This document shows positions 1 to 11,766 of a DNA stretch of 64,000 bases, piece after piece. Source of the stretch: Ziziphus jujuba (lineage: Eukaryota > Streptophyta > Magnoliopsida > Rosales > Rhamnaceae); contig NC_083385.1 of NCBI RefSeq assembly GCF_031755915.1, positions 1,843,001-1,907,000 of the forward strand, in the 5' to 3' direction. The translations under genes were made by a program, and so were the position numbers. The first letter of the stretch is position 1, and every line of letters begins with the position of its first letter. Under the pieces are notes generated by a model. That model made no database searches. It was given only the letters and a program-made list of their open reading frames with translations, and had not been told where the DNA came from.

Positions 1-569
1 TTTTCATTTCCATGTTGATAGAAGAGTCGACGTTTTTGCAATCTGTGGCATTGGGTGATCTAACTTTTCTAGCACAATATAACAGGACAGAAAATTTCTT
101 GTGGGGCCAAAGAAAGAGAGACTTAATGTTAAAGTGGCATTATCTAATTCATTTGGGTTTGGTGGCCACAACTCATCAATCATACTTGCCCCTTATGAGT
201 AGAACAGATTCAGTGGGCTACTTCAACCTTGTTATGATGATGGTGAAGGTATATATCTATTAACGAGGTCCTTTCCTTTGGCGAGGGATTTGAAATATGA
301 GAGAACTCAATGGTCATGTTCTAGTTATTTTCCTATATTAAAAGTGGTTGTACTGACGAGGCTTGCTATGTCTTGCAGCTACTGAGAGAAGCGAGAAATT
401 TCCTTTGTTTCTGCATGTCTTTTTGATTTGGGGAATGCACATGGGCATGCAGATCAAATTGGTTGGACAGCTGATCACTAGGGAAGAGACAATTGAAATG
501 GCCCTTGGGATGGGGAACAACATTCAGAATTCAGCCAATGTTTATCATGGAATTACTTTTGCTTCCTAA
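1..569 (+). CDS. 3' end of an unrecognised protein-coding gene (partial)
   Basis: An open frame runs through the left edge to about 246 and is rich in aromatic and basic residues. It is followed by a plausible donor (GAAG|GTATAT at 246/247). A second open stretch runs from about 380 to a TAA at 567-569 and ends in NSANVYHGITFAS. The strongest-looking acceptor (TTGCAG at 375-380) would shift the second exon into a frame that stops early. A weaker AG eight bases on keeps the long frame. I do not recognise the protein family. It could be the last two exons of a gene that starts outside the window, or a chance or decayed reading frame. The strand rests only on the open frames and the splice-like sites. 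Confidence 0.3.
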
Positions 570-1514
570 TGTTAGAAATTTTCCTCTTTGCATAAATTGC
601 CATACAAGGGCTTTATTTACTATATTAGCCACTTAACCCCTTTTAATCAATACTGGCCTTGTTTGGTATTTTTATTTTCATGTACAAGTAGATGGTTGAT
701 CAGATTGATTTGATATCCAAGTTGTAATGAATTTTGATCAGGCGGTTGCATAGGTTATAACTTTTGACAGCTGCGGGCTGTGGTGCTACGTTTGTCTAAT
801 CTCTTGTTCACTTTCTAACACCCCATTCCTTGTCTGTCTTTTACAAAAGGAAACCGGGGTAAGATTACCTGTATTAACCTATTATACTATCAAATATGAA
901 GTCCGAATCATTAAAAAAATAATAATAATAAAAATAAAAACCCAAAAGATAAAAATTTCATTTAATTTTGTTTTTGATTTTGTTTTAGTTTGCTGTCTTT
1001 GTTCTGTGTGTTGTTCTGTCTGACCTCTTTCAGACGATGCACTATATCCACCGTACGATGCTCAGATGTACGATTTGTTTCATAAGGAAAATTTTGAAAC
1101 CAACCCCAACAATTCTGCACGGACAAAGGAAATCGAATTTTTCTGTCGAATAGCACCGAGGTGTTGAATAACATGCTGTGAAGGGGCTGCTCCCATTAAG
1201 TTCCTCATCTTTGTTTTCCATTCTTTTGCTCGAATATAAATTTCACCATCCGACCCATTCTCACATAAACTCTGTTAAAAGACCGACCTAAAAAACAAAA
1301 GTTTTAACAAAAAACATAAAAGCTAAAAAACAAAAGAATTTTCATTTTGTGAAATCAAAATTTTAGATTGTAATTACATACACATGTATGACTGTCCCAA
1401 AAATGAGGGCGACCCTGTCTACCCAGTACTGCCTAGAGAAATTTCTCAACACAGGGATGCTTCTATTAATAATAGCTTATAGGGTAAATAAACAATACAA
1501 ACCAATTTTATTGC
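570..1514. other. Intergenic, no gene seen
   Basis: AT-rich spacer between the partial gene on the left and the convergent 3' end of the RRP12-like gene. It probably holds both 3' UTRs. A short (ATA)n/A-rich stretch lies near 915-950. I see no recognisable element. Confidence 0.6.
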
Positions 1515-4500
1515 TTATTTAGCTGATCTTTTTTTCTTGCTGTTTTTCTTATGGCCCTTTTTAACTCCCAGTATACTAGAGGCACTCTTGCCTTCAAGCT
1601 TCTTTGTCATCTTTACCACACTGGCCATCCCTCTCCTTGCAGCTGCCCGATGTTGTGGTCTACGGCTCATCATCTTGCGATCTAGCGGCCAATATGCATA
1701 TGGTTCAAGCTTGTCCTTCCTACTCACATCTCCAGCTGCCTTCTTGCTCACATACTCATTCCCCGTATAGGCCCATCCAGAGTCGGATGTTTTCTGGCGC
1801 TTCTGATTTCGCTTTGAGTTTACAGACATGTAACTACCTGCTTCACTCCAACCATCTGACTCAGGCTGGAATGCCTTCTCCATCTTTGGCTTCAGTTCAT
1901 GAATTATCAAGCGCCCATCAGAATCTATCTCTGGCTCATCATCAGCTTTTTTCCGTTTTAAGTTTTCCATTGTTTGAAGAGCTGACCTAGTTCTCTGTCG
2001 ATCAAGCAAGTCTAGTGGCTCTTCTTCTATTTGGTCAACAAAGTGTTCTGGCAAGTTTTTATCTACTCTACTCCTCGACCTGGACAATAAGTTAATAATT
2101 TGCATTAGGTCAAAAGGAAAACCAATTGCAATCACAGGTCCTAAATAATCGATGATGAAGTCATCCCCTGCCATATTTAGTAACAGGAAACAGCAAATTG
2201 GAAAAATAGGACCACGTCATTGTCTCGGTAAAATCAAGAGACTTCTTAAATTTCTCATCAGCATTAATAAATTTGAGATGAGAGATCACTGACATCTCAG
2301 TTACATCTACTAGAGATGGAACTTCTAGCCACCAAGACTATATAAGAAGTATGCCCTACAAATCATTGAACACACACCCTAATGAGTAATGAATATGAAA
2401 AATTGAAAATTACAACTGACCGGGATAAAGATGCTTTGGACTTCAGTTGTGAAGAAGCCTTGCCCCGTCTACCAGAAACTGTTTTGGAACCTGTATACTC
2501 TGCATCACTGTTCTCTGTTTCTTCATCACTAAAATCGGAAAATATTTTCGTATGGTTCCATCTGCTTAGCCTGAAAAGAGAATTTACCCCAAAGAAGATA
2601 AATAAATAACATCAAGAAAAAAGCTACAGAAATAAATAGACTTTGTGGAAGTAAATAATTTCCAAATGACACTAGATTGTATTGGCCAAAGTATAATTTC
2701 ACATGGAAAATCTTGCCAAAAGGGTAAAAACAAAAAAAAAAAAACCTCTCTTGAATAGCTCCCTGATCTAGAATTGGAAAGTAACGTTAAGGGGCAATTC
2801 TTCCCCTCAAAAACCTTCCTCTATGTGTGTTAAAACCTCCTATTGTGCACCAAAATCTGATTTGGCTATAGAGATTTTATGAACAAAGAAGAAACCAGAA
2901 TGTTTCATACATTTTTAATGAGCATAAATTCATTTTATCTTTCTGGTGAGAAAACAAAGGTTACTACATAGTTATGCACATATAATACATATGGAATCCG
3001 TATACATGCATCAATATTGAACTATGAATAACACCTGGATGTAGTTGCTTTCGAGACATGCGATCGAACTTCCTCGGATTTAGAAGTTTGTTTCCTCTCT
3101 TTTCGTTCCTTGATCTATGTTCAGCAAGAATAACATCAGAATTAACGCCCTAACAGATTTACATCCTAGCATCATGCATTTAAACAGACCTTCCGTATGT
3201 TGGTAAGGAGTTTCATGTGTTCCTCAGGCATCACAGCCTTGACAGCGTCCAGCCCACATTTCTTGACAAGCATTTCCAATAGTTGTTTAACCTGATAACA
3301 ATTCCAAATCAATCGGCATGATTACGATTTAGGATATGGGCAATTGGTAAGTGTATGAAATCACTGCCATTGTCAACCAAGAAAAAGAAAGCAAAAATAA
3401 TAGAAACAACATGCTTATTAAACTAAACCTTAGCTTTGAAGTGCGTCTTGGTGTCATCTTGCCACTTCAGCAAACCCTCCACCATACTTTTCAAGTGTGA
3501 TTGCAGACCCTCGGCCTTTGATTTGGCCACTAGAACCTTTAATAGACCTAAATTAGCCTGCATTAAAAAGCCATGAAGGAAAAATTCATATAAGCCATCG
3601 TAAAGAATTAACAAAGTGTAAGGAGTGTGAGCATAAATTCATTTATAATTTTATCAAAACTAAATATTAACTCTAAAATGTTCTCATAAAGGGAGAGCAA
3701 ACAAACTTTGTTTATTTCTCTGTTCTTTCTTTGAAGAAGTAAAAATGTTGCAGGAAGCAAATTTGAAGTAGTTGAAACAAGGTCAGAGAACTCATAAACC
3801 AAGCGAGCTAAGCCTTTCACTGCAGCACTGATCATATGAGGAGTTCCACCAGCCAAGCGTCCAGCTACCTGAAATCATGACGTCGATGAAAACTTGCTAC
3901 AAGGATTACAAGGTCAAGAGTATACACAAGTGTCAAAGTCAATGACTTGAATAGTTTATAATTGAATTTCTGGAACAAGATGAAATGCAATACCATGTTG
4001 AAAAATTGATACAAGTTTTCTCTTTTCCCGCCTTTCTCTTCATCCCCACAAGCATGGCCAATTTCAACAAGAATATCATAGGCTCTGTTTCTTGTTTTTT
4101 TGTTAGCCTGAAAGAACAAAAAATCAAAATTTTTACAACAAATCAGCAATTATACAAAGCTAGAAGCTCAAGGAATTATCTAAATTCCAAGTGCTTATCG
4201 TCACTGCTCTAAATATTTCCAAGAAATAGTCTATTTTGATCCTAAAACAGATGACCATGATAGGGATGGGCTATAGACTATATCAGCCACCAGACCACAA
4301 ACACATTCAGTCAACTAGAGAGAAGATAGAAACCTGTTTTACAGAATAACATTGCTACTTTCATTTACAAGACTTTGCACATCAGATGCACATCTATTAT
4401 GCAAAATTATCATAGGAAAATGACCATTAAGAAAAAAAATAATGAAAAAAGCTAAAGACAACAAGGTTACGAGTTAATCAAGATAAAGGGTCCAGGAAAA

Positions 4501-7500
4501 AGCAATCACCAATAGCATCAATAACTGGACAGTACACAGTTCCAGCTGATATGACATATTACCTCCTTCAGGGCAAGTATAATTTCAGTTAGGAAAGAAC
4601 TTATGATGTCATGCCATCTCTGCTCGATGTTATCCTGCAGACAGAAAAATACATTCAGAAATTAACATGCATGCTTATTAAACATGAACTAAAATACAAG
4701 CGTGCTACGCAATAAATTCACAGTGAAGCTGGTCCATCTTAAGTTGATAAGAGAGAACCATCCAATCTATAATTACCTTGGAAACCTGGACTATTAGGAA
4801 GTACAGACAATCCAGTCTGTGCCGCTTGGCCGAAAAATGACATGAAGGCAGCACATCAATCATAAGTTGAAGCAATTCCTCAAGCTTTGATGAAAGGAAC
4901 CCATGACAGTTCTGACAGCCAAAATAAAACAAAGGTTTCAATTGATTATAAGACAAAATGGCATCAAAGTAAAATATTTCTCTACATAGCTCAAAATGGC
5001 CACATAACAAATGTCTGCATTTTGACAGTATGCCTCTTTGTTAAAGAGTTATAACTGGTAATAAAAATTTTGCCAATGCGAGTTGGTCATGAATTCATCA
5101 CTTTTAAGAATTTGGCCAAGGCATAACCACTCAGACCAGTAAACAGTTTTCCTCCACTTGATTGTCCCATAATTTAAATGACATTATCATATGAAAGCAT
5201 GGGTACAAATTGTCAAAAACATGCATAGCATAAAACTTAAAACAGGTTCACTTACCCTGAGCATAACTGAGAGGACTTTGTATGCCTTCTTTTGGATCAG
5301 ACCTTCACCATCCTGCACTTAGAAATCCTTTAATTAGTACTCACTTTCCGCTTTCAGAAACCAATCAGAAGTTCCCTCCATAGACATCAAAATCAAATCA
5401 ATCACCAGATAGACATAGATTCAAACCTGTAATGCAGCCTTTATTGGGACAAATAAAACTTCAATCTCTTCAGTGTTCAAACCAGGCGAAAGTGAAACAG
5501 CTAAGTCAAAAAGTTGTGCTCTGCCAATAAAAAAAGGAGTGACTAGACCGTTACATAGTGCAAAAGTTCAACCCAATTTGATAATGAATGCATTTGAAAC
5601 AGGAACCTGTAAAAATCATCAATGAAAGCATGCAAAGCACACCAAAGGGCTACCATTAAGTGAACCACATCAGCAATATAAAGAGAATAAAAAACAACCT
5701 CATGAACGATGCTGAATTCTGATCTGATGAATCATCAACCTGCATAGAACTAGAATTCCTTGAATGTTCTGCTTTACCCGCAACTAGAGTGACATTTAAA
5801 AGTCTCTTCATCGTTCTTTTGAAAATTTTTGACACAACTTCTTTATCTGCTATTGAAGCAAACTCACTAATTGTCGCCTGTAAAACCGTAATTACTTTAA
5901 CTTTCTATAAACCTCTAAATACAAGTTAATGAAATGCAATGCAACTACAAGATTCACTTTGTAAAAAATGATTGTTGATTCAATCTTAAGCAATCCAATA
6001 AACATGATCAAAAGGAAAAATCTTACCATTCATGAATAAGGATAAAACAATATCATAATCAATTGAGAAAACAAATCACCATTCATTTGGAGCTTCTGTC
6101 AGGTGTACTACCAAAGAACATATAAGTAAAGAGTATACTAAAAACAGATACATGTTCTGAGTGATTCAGATACACCAGAATATCCCAAAAGCAACCTAAA
6201 CAGTTGCTTATGATAAGAAAACGGCATCACACAAATCTAAACAGAACAATGAGAACAAGTATATACTACATATACTCGGGAATGTAATATAATCAAGTTC
6301 TTCCTTGACATAGATTAAGTACCTGCAAGCAACCTCCATCATCTTTTTTTGATTTGAGGAAGACCGAAGACAAAACAGACAGTAATGCATGAGCGGATGA
6401 CCTAAGTGCACTTAAGTTATCTGCAGCAACCTGTGCCGTATAGTAAGCTACAAGTCGGTCCCTCACAGGATTGAACTCAGAATCCGACAGATCATATGGA
6501 TCATTCTTATTTTCCAGAATTTTCTTATTCTGTCTTATTAAGATCTGCAAACTGGAGCATATTGTTCCACGAGCATCGGGCTCTTCATGGAGGGCACTAC
6601 ATAGAGCTTTCTCCAGATCCTTGATACTTTCAGCAGTGTCCAAAGGATAGTTGCAAAATGAAGGCAGCAAGGACCATAAAGAGTATACCAGTGCATCCAG
6701 ACTCCTTGATGCATAAGTCCGTCCTTGCAGCTCAAGCTGGAAATAAATATGAAGCATATAGCAAATTCCATTTAAAAGAAAATAAACCAGGCTTCTCTCT
6801 GGATTAAAGTACATACCTGCTGAGATTTCTGCTTCATCTGTCCAACTGAACCCAAAATAGCCTCCACAAAGAAGCTCAAACGAGCACCAATAATGTACTG
6901 CTTCAGAATAGGAAAGACCCAAACATTTACCTCGCTTAGGTCTTCAGCCTCCAAATTTAGAGGTAGAAAGCCTAAGAAAGTTTCAGGTCCCATTGCACGA
7001 ACAGCTGATCCAAGGCACTCATGCAACTGCATTTTGACAAAGTCTTTGTGTTACCAACAATTGCAAAGTTAAAGAACCAAAAAAATAAATGGGACACTGA
7101 ACCAAAATTATTCTTTATGGAAGATAACACAAAAATTAAAAAAAAAAAAAAATACCTGTTTCCTGAAAGGGAAACTTTCATCTGGCAAATTCTGCATATC
7201 TGCCAAGCTCTTCATTGTTCCTCTCATGAAATAAGAAGAATAAATCCCTGCATGAAAGAATATATCAGAAAATGTTTCTTTATGCATAAAAATAACAAAT
7301 GGAGGAAACATTAACCTGAAGTACATAATGCAAGTATAAAGAAATCAAAACCGACAAAATTATTCTATAAACCAATAATAATTAACACCTAGTTTATCAA
7401 ACATTGATGAAACGACTTCAAATGCAAGGTCCCAAACAGCAATGTAATGATAGCCAAGTAAGCTTTCTGTAGTAGCGCACAGTTTTTCAATAATAGTTGG

Positions 7501-8906
7501 ACCAGACTTCCTAGCATCCATGTTTATACTCTTGGTTATTTGATCCACTCCCTGTTTCATCAAATTTTCATCAATGCAAGTATGTATCAGACTCTTCAGT
7601 GTGTTCACAGCTGCACGAATGGCCTCTTCATGTTCAGATGCCAATATATCTGCAAATTACACTGCTTTCTTCAGAATCGCTTACCAACAGAACCATATCA
7701 AATTGGAAGCAAACTATGATATGAACAAATAACAGACCTCTGAGAGCATTGAACACAACAGGGAGTTTAACAACACATATTTGTCTATTCTCTGAAAAAA
7801 TTTTGGACGTCCCAACATCAAGCAAGCGAGCAGTGATTGCCATGCTGTCAACGGAAGTTTCACTTGCTACAGAGAGAGCGAAGGAGCATAAGAGATCGAG
7901 TAGTACTTCAACAGAAACCCCAGAGTTCGGGTTGAGGCAGAACAAAGACAAACTATCAGTTATACGCCTTGTGACAAGGGGTTGGTGGAGTTCCAAGAGT
8001 GTTTTGAAGTATTTTATTACAATGGTTGTGTACTTCGTTGACATAAGTGGAAGACAGTCTTTCATAGCATCAAGAATATATAGGACCTCCTGGGCGCCTT
8101 TTGGTCCTTCATCGCTATCTGGATTTGATCCACCAGCAAGAAGAAGAAACCTTTCGAATATATTCGTAATCCCTTCGCTTGCAGGTGCCACTAAAGATTT
8201 GCCTTGAAAATTTTCTAAAACGTAACGAAGACATATAATTGACTGCCTCCTAACCTGTTCAGACACCACTTCGGCATAAATTTAATTTAAAAAACATAAC
8301 ATAATAAGAGAAACCAAAAAAACAAAAACAATATATATATATATATATATGGGTATATAAATTTAAGAAATTTTATGTCAAGGAAAAAGGAATTACCTTA
8401 GGGCGCAAATCGGTGACGAAACCTAACAAAAGCGAGTACAGCTGAGAAATTTCCGACCAGTTCACGTTGTCTTTGATGACCAACAAATGAGAGATACACT
8501 TCAATCCCGACGTGGCGGCACCAATCGTCAACGATTTCAATCGGAGAACACGGACGACGAGACCCGATACAAATTCTCGCTTTTTGCTGAGAATTGCGAC
8601 TGACATTCTAGGAAGAAGCATTGACAGGATGGTGAGTAGGGCCTCGATGACGTGGTATGGCGGTCCAGACTCCGAGGAAAGGCGGTCGAGAGACGAGCAA
8701 GTGGCGCCGAAGTAGGTGATAGGGGTAGTTGGGAGGTTCTGGTCCTTGAGTTCCTGGGACATGGCTCCGATGACGGCACAAAGGTGCTGGTGGTCCTCGC
8801 TCGTAGAGTTGCTAAAACGCGTGAAGATTGAATTGCATAAATCTCCGTCATCGGTGGGGTTATATATGGGCTCTGCAAGCCCTTCCTCCATTCCAATGCC
8901 TTCCAT
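1515..8906 (-). CDS. RRP12: RRP12-like protein (NUC173 domain), ribosome biogenesis
   Basis: Homologue of Rrp12, a HEAT-repeat-type nucleolar/nuclear protein needed for maturation and export of 40S and 60S pre-ribosomes. I spliced 18 exons on the minus strand: 8906-8397, 8254-7738, 7649-7389, 7247-7156, 7026-6817, 6736-6323, 5877-5699, 5520-5427, 5312-5256, 4911-4777, 4634-4563, 4107-3994, 3868-3707, 3557-3429, 3291-3190, 3114-3035, 2570-2421 and 2079-1515. All have GT-AG borders, phases agree, and the total is 3843 nt, or 1280 residues, close to other plant RRP12-like proteins. The N-terminal two-thirds is helical and leucine-rich, as expected of the NUC173/ARM-like region. The C-terminal exon is charged and ends in a basic Lys/Arg tail (KKNSKKKRSAK) that looks like a nucleolar signal. 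The start is the ATG at 8906, followed by MEGIGMEEG. No broken exon was seen. Confidence 0.93.
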
Positions 8907-10470
8907 GGTGACTGTGAGCGAGTTCCCTAGTTGCAGAGAAACCCCACCCCCTATACTCGCTTTGGCACTAGGGTTTATGCAACATTAGAAACACAGTTGA
9001 TCTAGCGGGTCTTTTGCCATTTTTCGTTTTATTTTGGGTCTGGACTAAACCGGCTTTGGGTCGGTGAAATTGGGCCTCTTGATGTAGTTGCTGTTGGACT
9101 GTAAGACCTGTTAGGCCAGCCCATCAGTAATAATTGGCTCGAAAAGTTTGAATCTTCCGTCGTAACTTTTTATTTTTCTTTTACCTAATTTTAATTTTTT
9201 ATATAAAATATTAAAATAATAATAATAACTGTATTTTGTAACCCTTTTTGCTTTATAAAATAACAAGATCTATATTCTTACCATACAAATTGTGAGATTT
9301 AAAAATGATCATTTATTCAAACTCTATTTATTTATTTATTTTTTTCTAGTGTGGCTGCCCCTGGCACCCCTCCTTCCCCATAGTCGAACCGTACCACAGC
9401 ATAGTTGTGGCTTGCTCTGCCACTTGAGCTGCAATTGGGATCCCATTCAAACTTTATTGAACTCCTACTAAATTAAAAACCTTTTCAAAAAAAATATATA
9501 TATATCAAAAACTGAAAAAATCTTTTATTTGGGTAGAAAAAACCTAAAACAATTTAAATAGTTTCGAAAGCCTCTCATTTTTAAATATATATATATTTTT
9601 TTAAAAATTACTAAACACGTGTTCCTTACAGGTCCTAGAAGAGAAAAATAATAATAATAAAAATAAAAAAAATACTCCAAGTTTTCGTACTTTTCTTATT
9701 TTATTTTCTTTCTTAAATTTCTTCTCCGTCGGTAGCCACTTCTTAATAATAGGCTATAGATATTTTGGCCACGGCAAACAGTTATGTTTGAAATTGTACC
9801 ATTTAGTATATGTATATCAAATCGCCAAGTAACCGACAACGAACGAAGTTTGTCGGCCCCTTTGAGTAATTTTGGCGGCATGTTAGGTGTATTATGAACC
9901 TTCTGGTAGACCTACAAATTTTTCATTTTCAATATTTATCTGAGATTTGTATTCTTTTTTAAATTAATTTAAAACGCCAATTAAAACCACATAGAGAATT
10001 TAAAGACTTATCACATATAATATTATTTGTTGTTACCAATTATGTGTGACATGTCAATGAAAAAAAGAAAAAAAAGGGAAATAAAAAGATGAAAATCTGG
10101 TTTTTCAGTTTCTTCCCGAAAAGTCATGTTCTTCTCTTAAAAAATAATAATAATGTGACATGTCGATGAAATTTCATTTATCTTTGTTAATTTCAACCTT
10201 TTTTTTTTATAAATAACTACCTATATCAATTCGAGAATCTGGATATATATTGCATAGAATTTACGATATATATATATATATATATTAATGTTATATATAA
10301 TACATACAAACATACAGCTTGAAGGAAAATTGGAAAGACAATTAAAAAAGAAAAAAAGAAAACTACAAAAAGAGTAGAAACACACGAACACGATGGAGAG
10401 GACAGTAGCAGCGCGAAGTGGAGTAGGATGAGGATGTGGCAACAGAGAATCCGGACCGTCCAATCCATGA
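8907..10470. other. Intergenic: RRP12 promoter side, a SINE, AT-rich filler
   Basis: Upstream region of the RRP12-like gene and 3' flank of the PMEI gene. It contains the SINE at 9324-9444, A/T homopolymers and an (AT)n tract near 10266-10285. No other gene was seen. Confidence 0.6.
9324..9444 (-). mobile_element. tRNA-derived SINE, about 121 bp, with 9-bp target-site duplication
   Basis: Read on the minus strand, the element has an A-box-like motif (CAGCTCAAGTGG). About 35 nt later comes a B-box-like motif (GGTTCGACTAT), the internal RNA polymerase III promoter layout of tRNA-derived SINEs. It ends in an A-rich tail of the form AAAAAAATAAATAAATAAATA. Identical 9-bp direct repeats attcaaact flank it at 9315-9323 and 9445-9453, as expected of target-primed retroposition. 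It has no coding capacity. I cannot assign a named SINE family. Confidence 0.8.
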
Positions 10471-11103
10471 TCAAGGAATGGATCCGGACCTACCACGACT
10501 TTCATCAAGGCGATTGATCATGTACAGAGCGTTACTAGTGACTCGAGCCACATTAGTGATCTTACGCCTCACATCAGACTTGCGTTTCCCATCAACGTCC
10601 TGAAATCCATCAAGGCAAGTGTCTTCATTGGTCATGGCCGCACTCACCCAAGTCTCAGCGTTACTCATCTGCCACCTAAACGTTTCGCCGCGGAGGTGTT
10701 TCAACTCGGACAGAGTCCTGCTCAACTCATCCACCGAGTCAGATATCTGCTCCACGCAGTCTCTCAGCGCCGCTCGCTGCCGTTTCGATCCTCCTTGTTG
10801 GGAGGTGGAGAGTCGGTTCAGGTACTTGGACACTCTGCTGGCGCGAGCCAGGCTAACCTTGACGGAGGCTTGGGCTAGGTCGCGAGGGGTCACGGCTGGG
10901 CCAGAGTAAGACGACAGCGTTCTGATGCAGATGCTTGGGTAACTGGCGTGGACACATGATGACCGGACGAGATCTGAGGGTGTGGAGGCGTCTGCACGGT
11001 GGCTTCGTGCGGCGGCGGAGTAGGGTGAACTAGTGAAGAGTACAAAGAAGAGGAAGAGGAGTGGAAATATCAGAGAGAATGTGGAAGTATGGAAGAGTGG
11101 CAT
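10471..11103 (-). CDS. PMEI-domain (plant invertase/pectin methylesterase inhibitor) secreted protein
   Basis: Single-exon gene of 210 residues. Residues 1-30 form a typical secretion signal (MPLFHTSTFS followed by a long Leu/Phe core). The rest is a four-helix PMEI domain with the four family cysteines: Cys50 and Cys59 (SSCVHASYPSICIRTL) and Cys116 and Cys163 (LRDCVEQI and NEDTCLDGF). These form the two conserved disulphides in this family. Members inhibit cell-wall pectin methylesterases or acid/vacuolar invertases, and sequence alone does not say which. The protein looks like the 21-kDa/PMEI-like subgroup. The first ATG is at 11103; the open frame extends 13 codons upstream but has no ATG there. 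A TATA-like box lies about 125 bp upstream. The protein acts in the apoplast. Confidence 0.9.
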   Translation of the reverse strand: MPLFHTSTFSLIFPLLFLFFVLFTSSPYSAAARSHRADASTPSDLVRSSCVHASYPSICIRTLSSYSGPAVTPRDLAQASVKVSLARASRVSKYLNRLSTSQQGGSKRQRAALRDCVEQISDSVDELSRTLSELKHLRGETFRWQMSNAETWVSAAMTNEDTCLDGFQDVDGKRKSDVRRKITNVARVTSNALYMINRLDESRGRSGSIP

Positions 11104-11225
11104 TATTTTTTTAGTATGTTTGTAACGCTGGGAGTGGCTCAAAGATCTGAGACAAAGTGAAGGAGTGGAGTGTGGAGAGTAGTTGGGTTAGTTGAAAGGT
11201 GTGCAAAGAGCAGTGATTGAGCTGG

Positions 11226-11232
11226 TTTTATA
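11226..11232 (-). promoter_or_regulatory. Probable TATA box of the PMEI gene
   Basis: CCTATAAAACC on the minus strand, about 125 bp upstream of the ATG at 11103. That spacing is reasonable for a plant core promoter with a short 5' UTR. Confidence 0.55.
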
Positions 11233-11766
11233 GGGCTATGTGTTTTTCACACGGCCAACTATAATCTCAAAATCGTCCTATAACTTGGTCTTATTTACTA
11301 GATTGCCTTGTCGACAATGGATAGAGCACATTGAAAATATTAACGACATTTTATTTCTAAGTACCCCAAAATAATTATCAAAGATTTTTTTTTTATATAT
11401 CTTTAATTGGAAAAGTAGGTGTTTGCTTTTTAAAGTGACGATGTGTTAAATTTATTGCCTGCCAAAAATGAAAATTTGTCTCGTTTTTCTCATTTTTTTT
11501 GTTTTATTATTATTATTATTATTATTATTTTTGATGATATGATTTTGAAATGTCACTTTTGTCATTCTGCATGTACCCGGGAGTTATAATATTTTGGAAG
11601 GTGAGGACGATAACATATGGCTACAAATGCACCGCAAGTTACCAAATGCCAACAATAATGGGGCGGTACCGTAACTTGTTACAATTATTATTTACCAATT
11701 ATCAAAAACTCCCAACCAAAGGTCCTACTCATCCTCTGAAGAGCCCATCATACATGCACGGTCAAC

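Noticed and set aside
1604..1990. 128-codon plus-strand open frame
   Set aside because: It lies opposite the last RRP12 exon, whose frame is conserved and supported by splicing; this is a shadow frame.
7749..8207. 152-codon plus-strand open frame
   Set aside because: Antisense shadow of RRP12 exon 2.
10221..10508. 95-codon open frame downstream of the PMEI gene
   Set aside because: Low-complexity and (AT)n-derived sequence overlapping the 3' flank of the PMEI gene.
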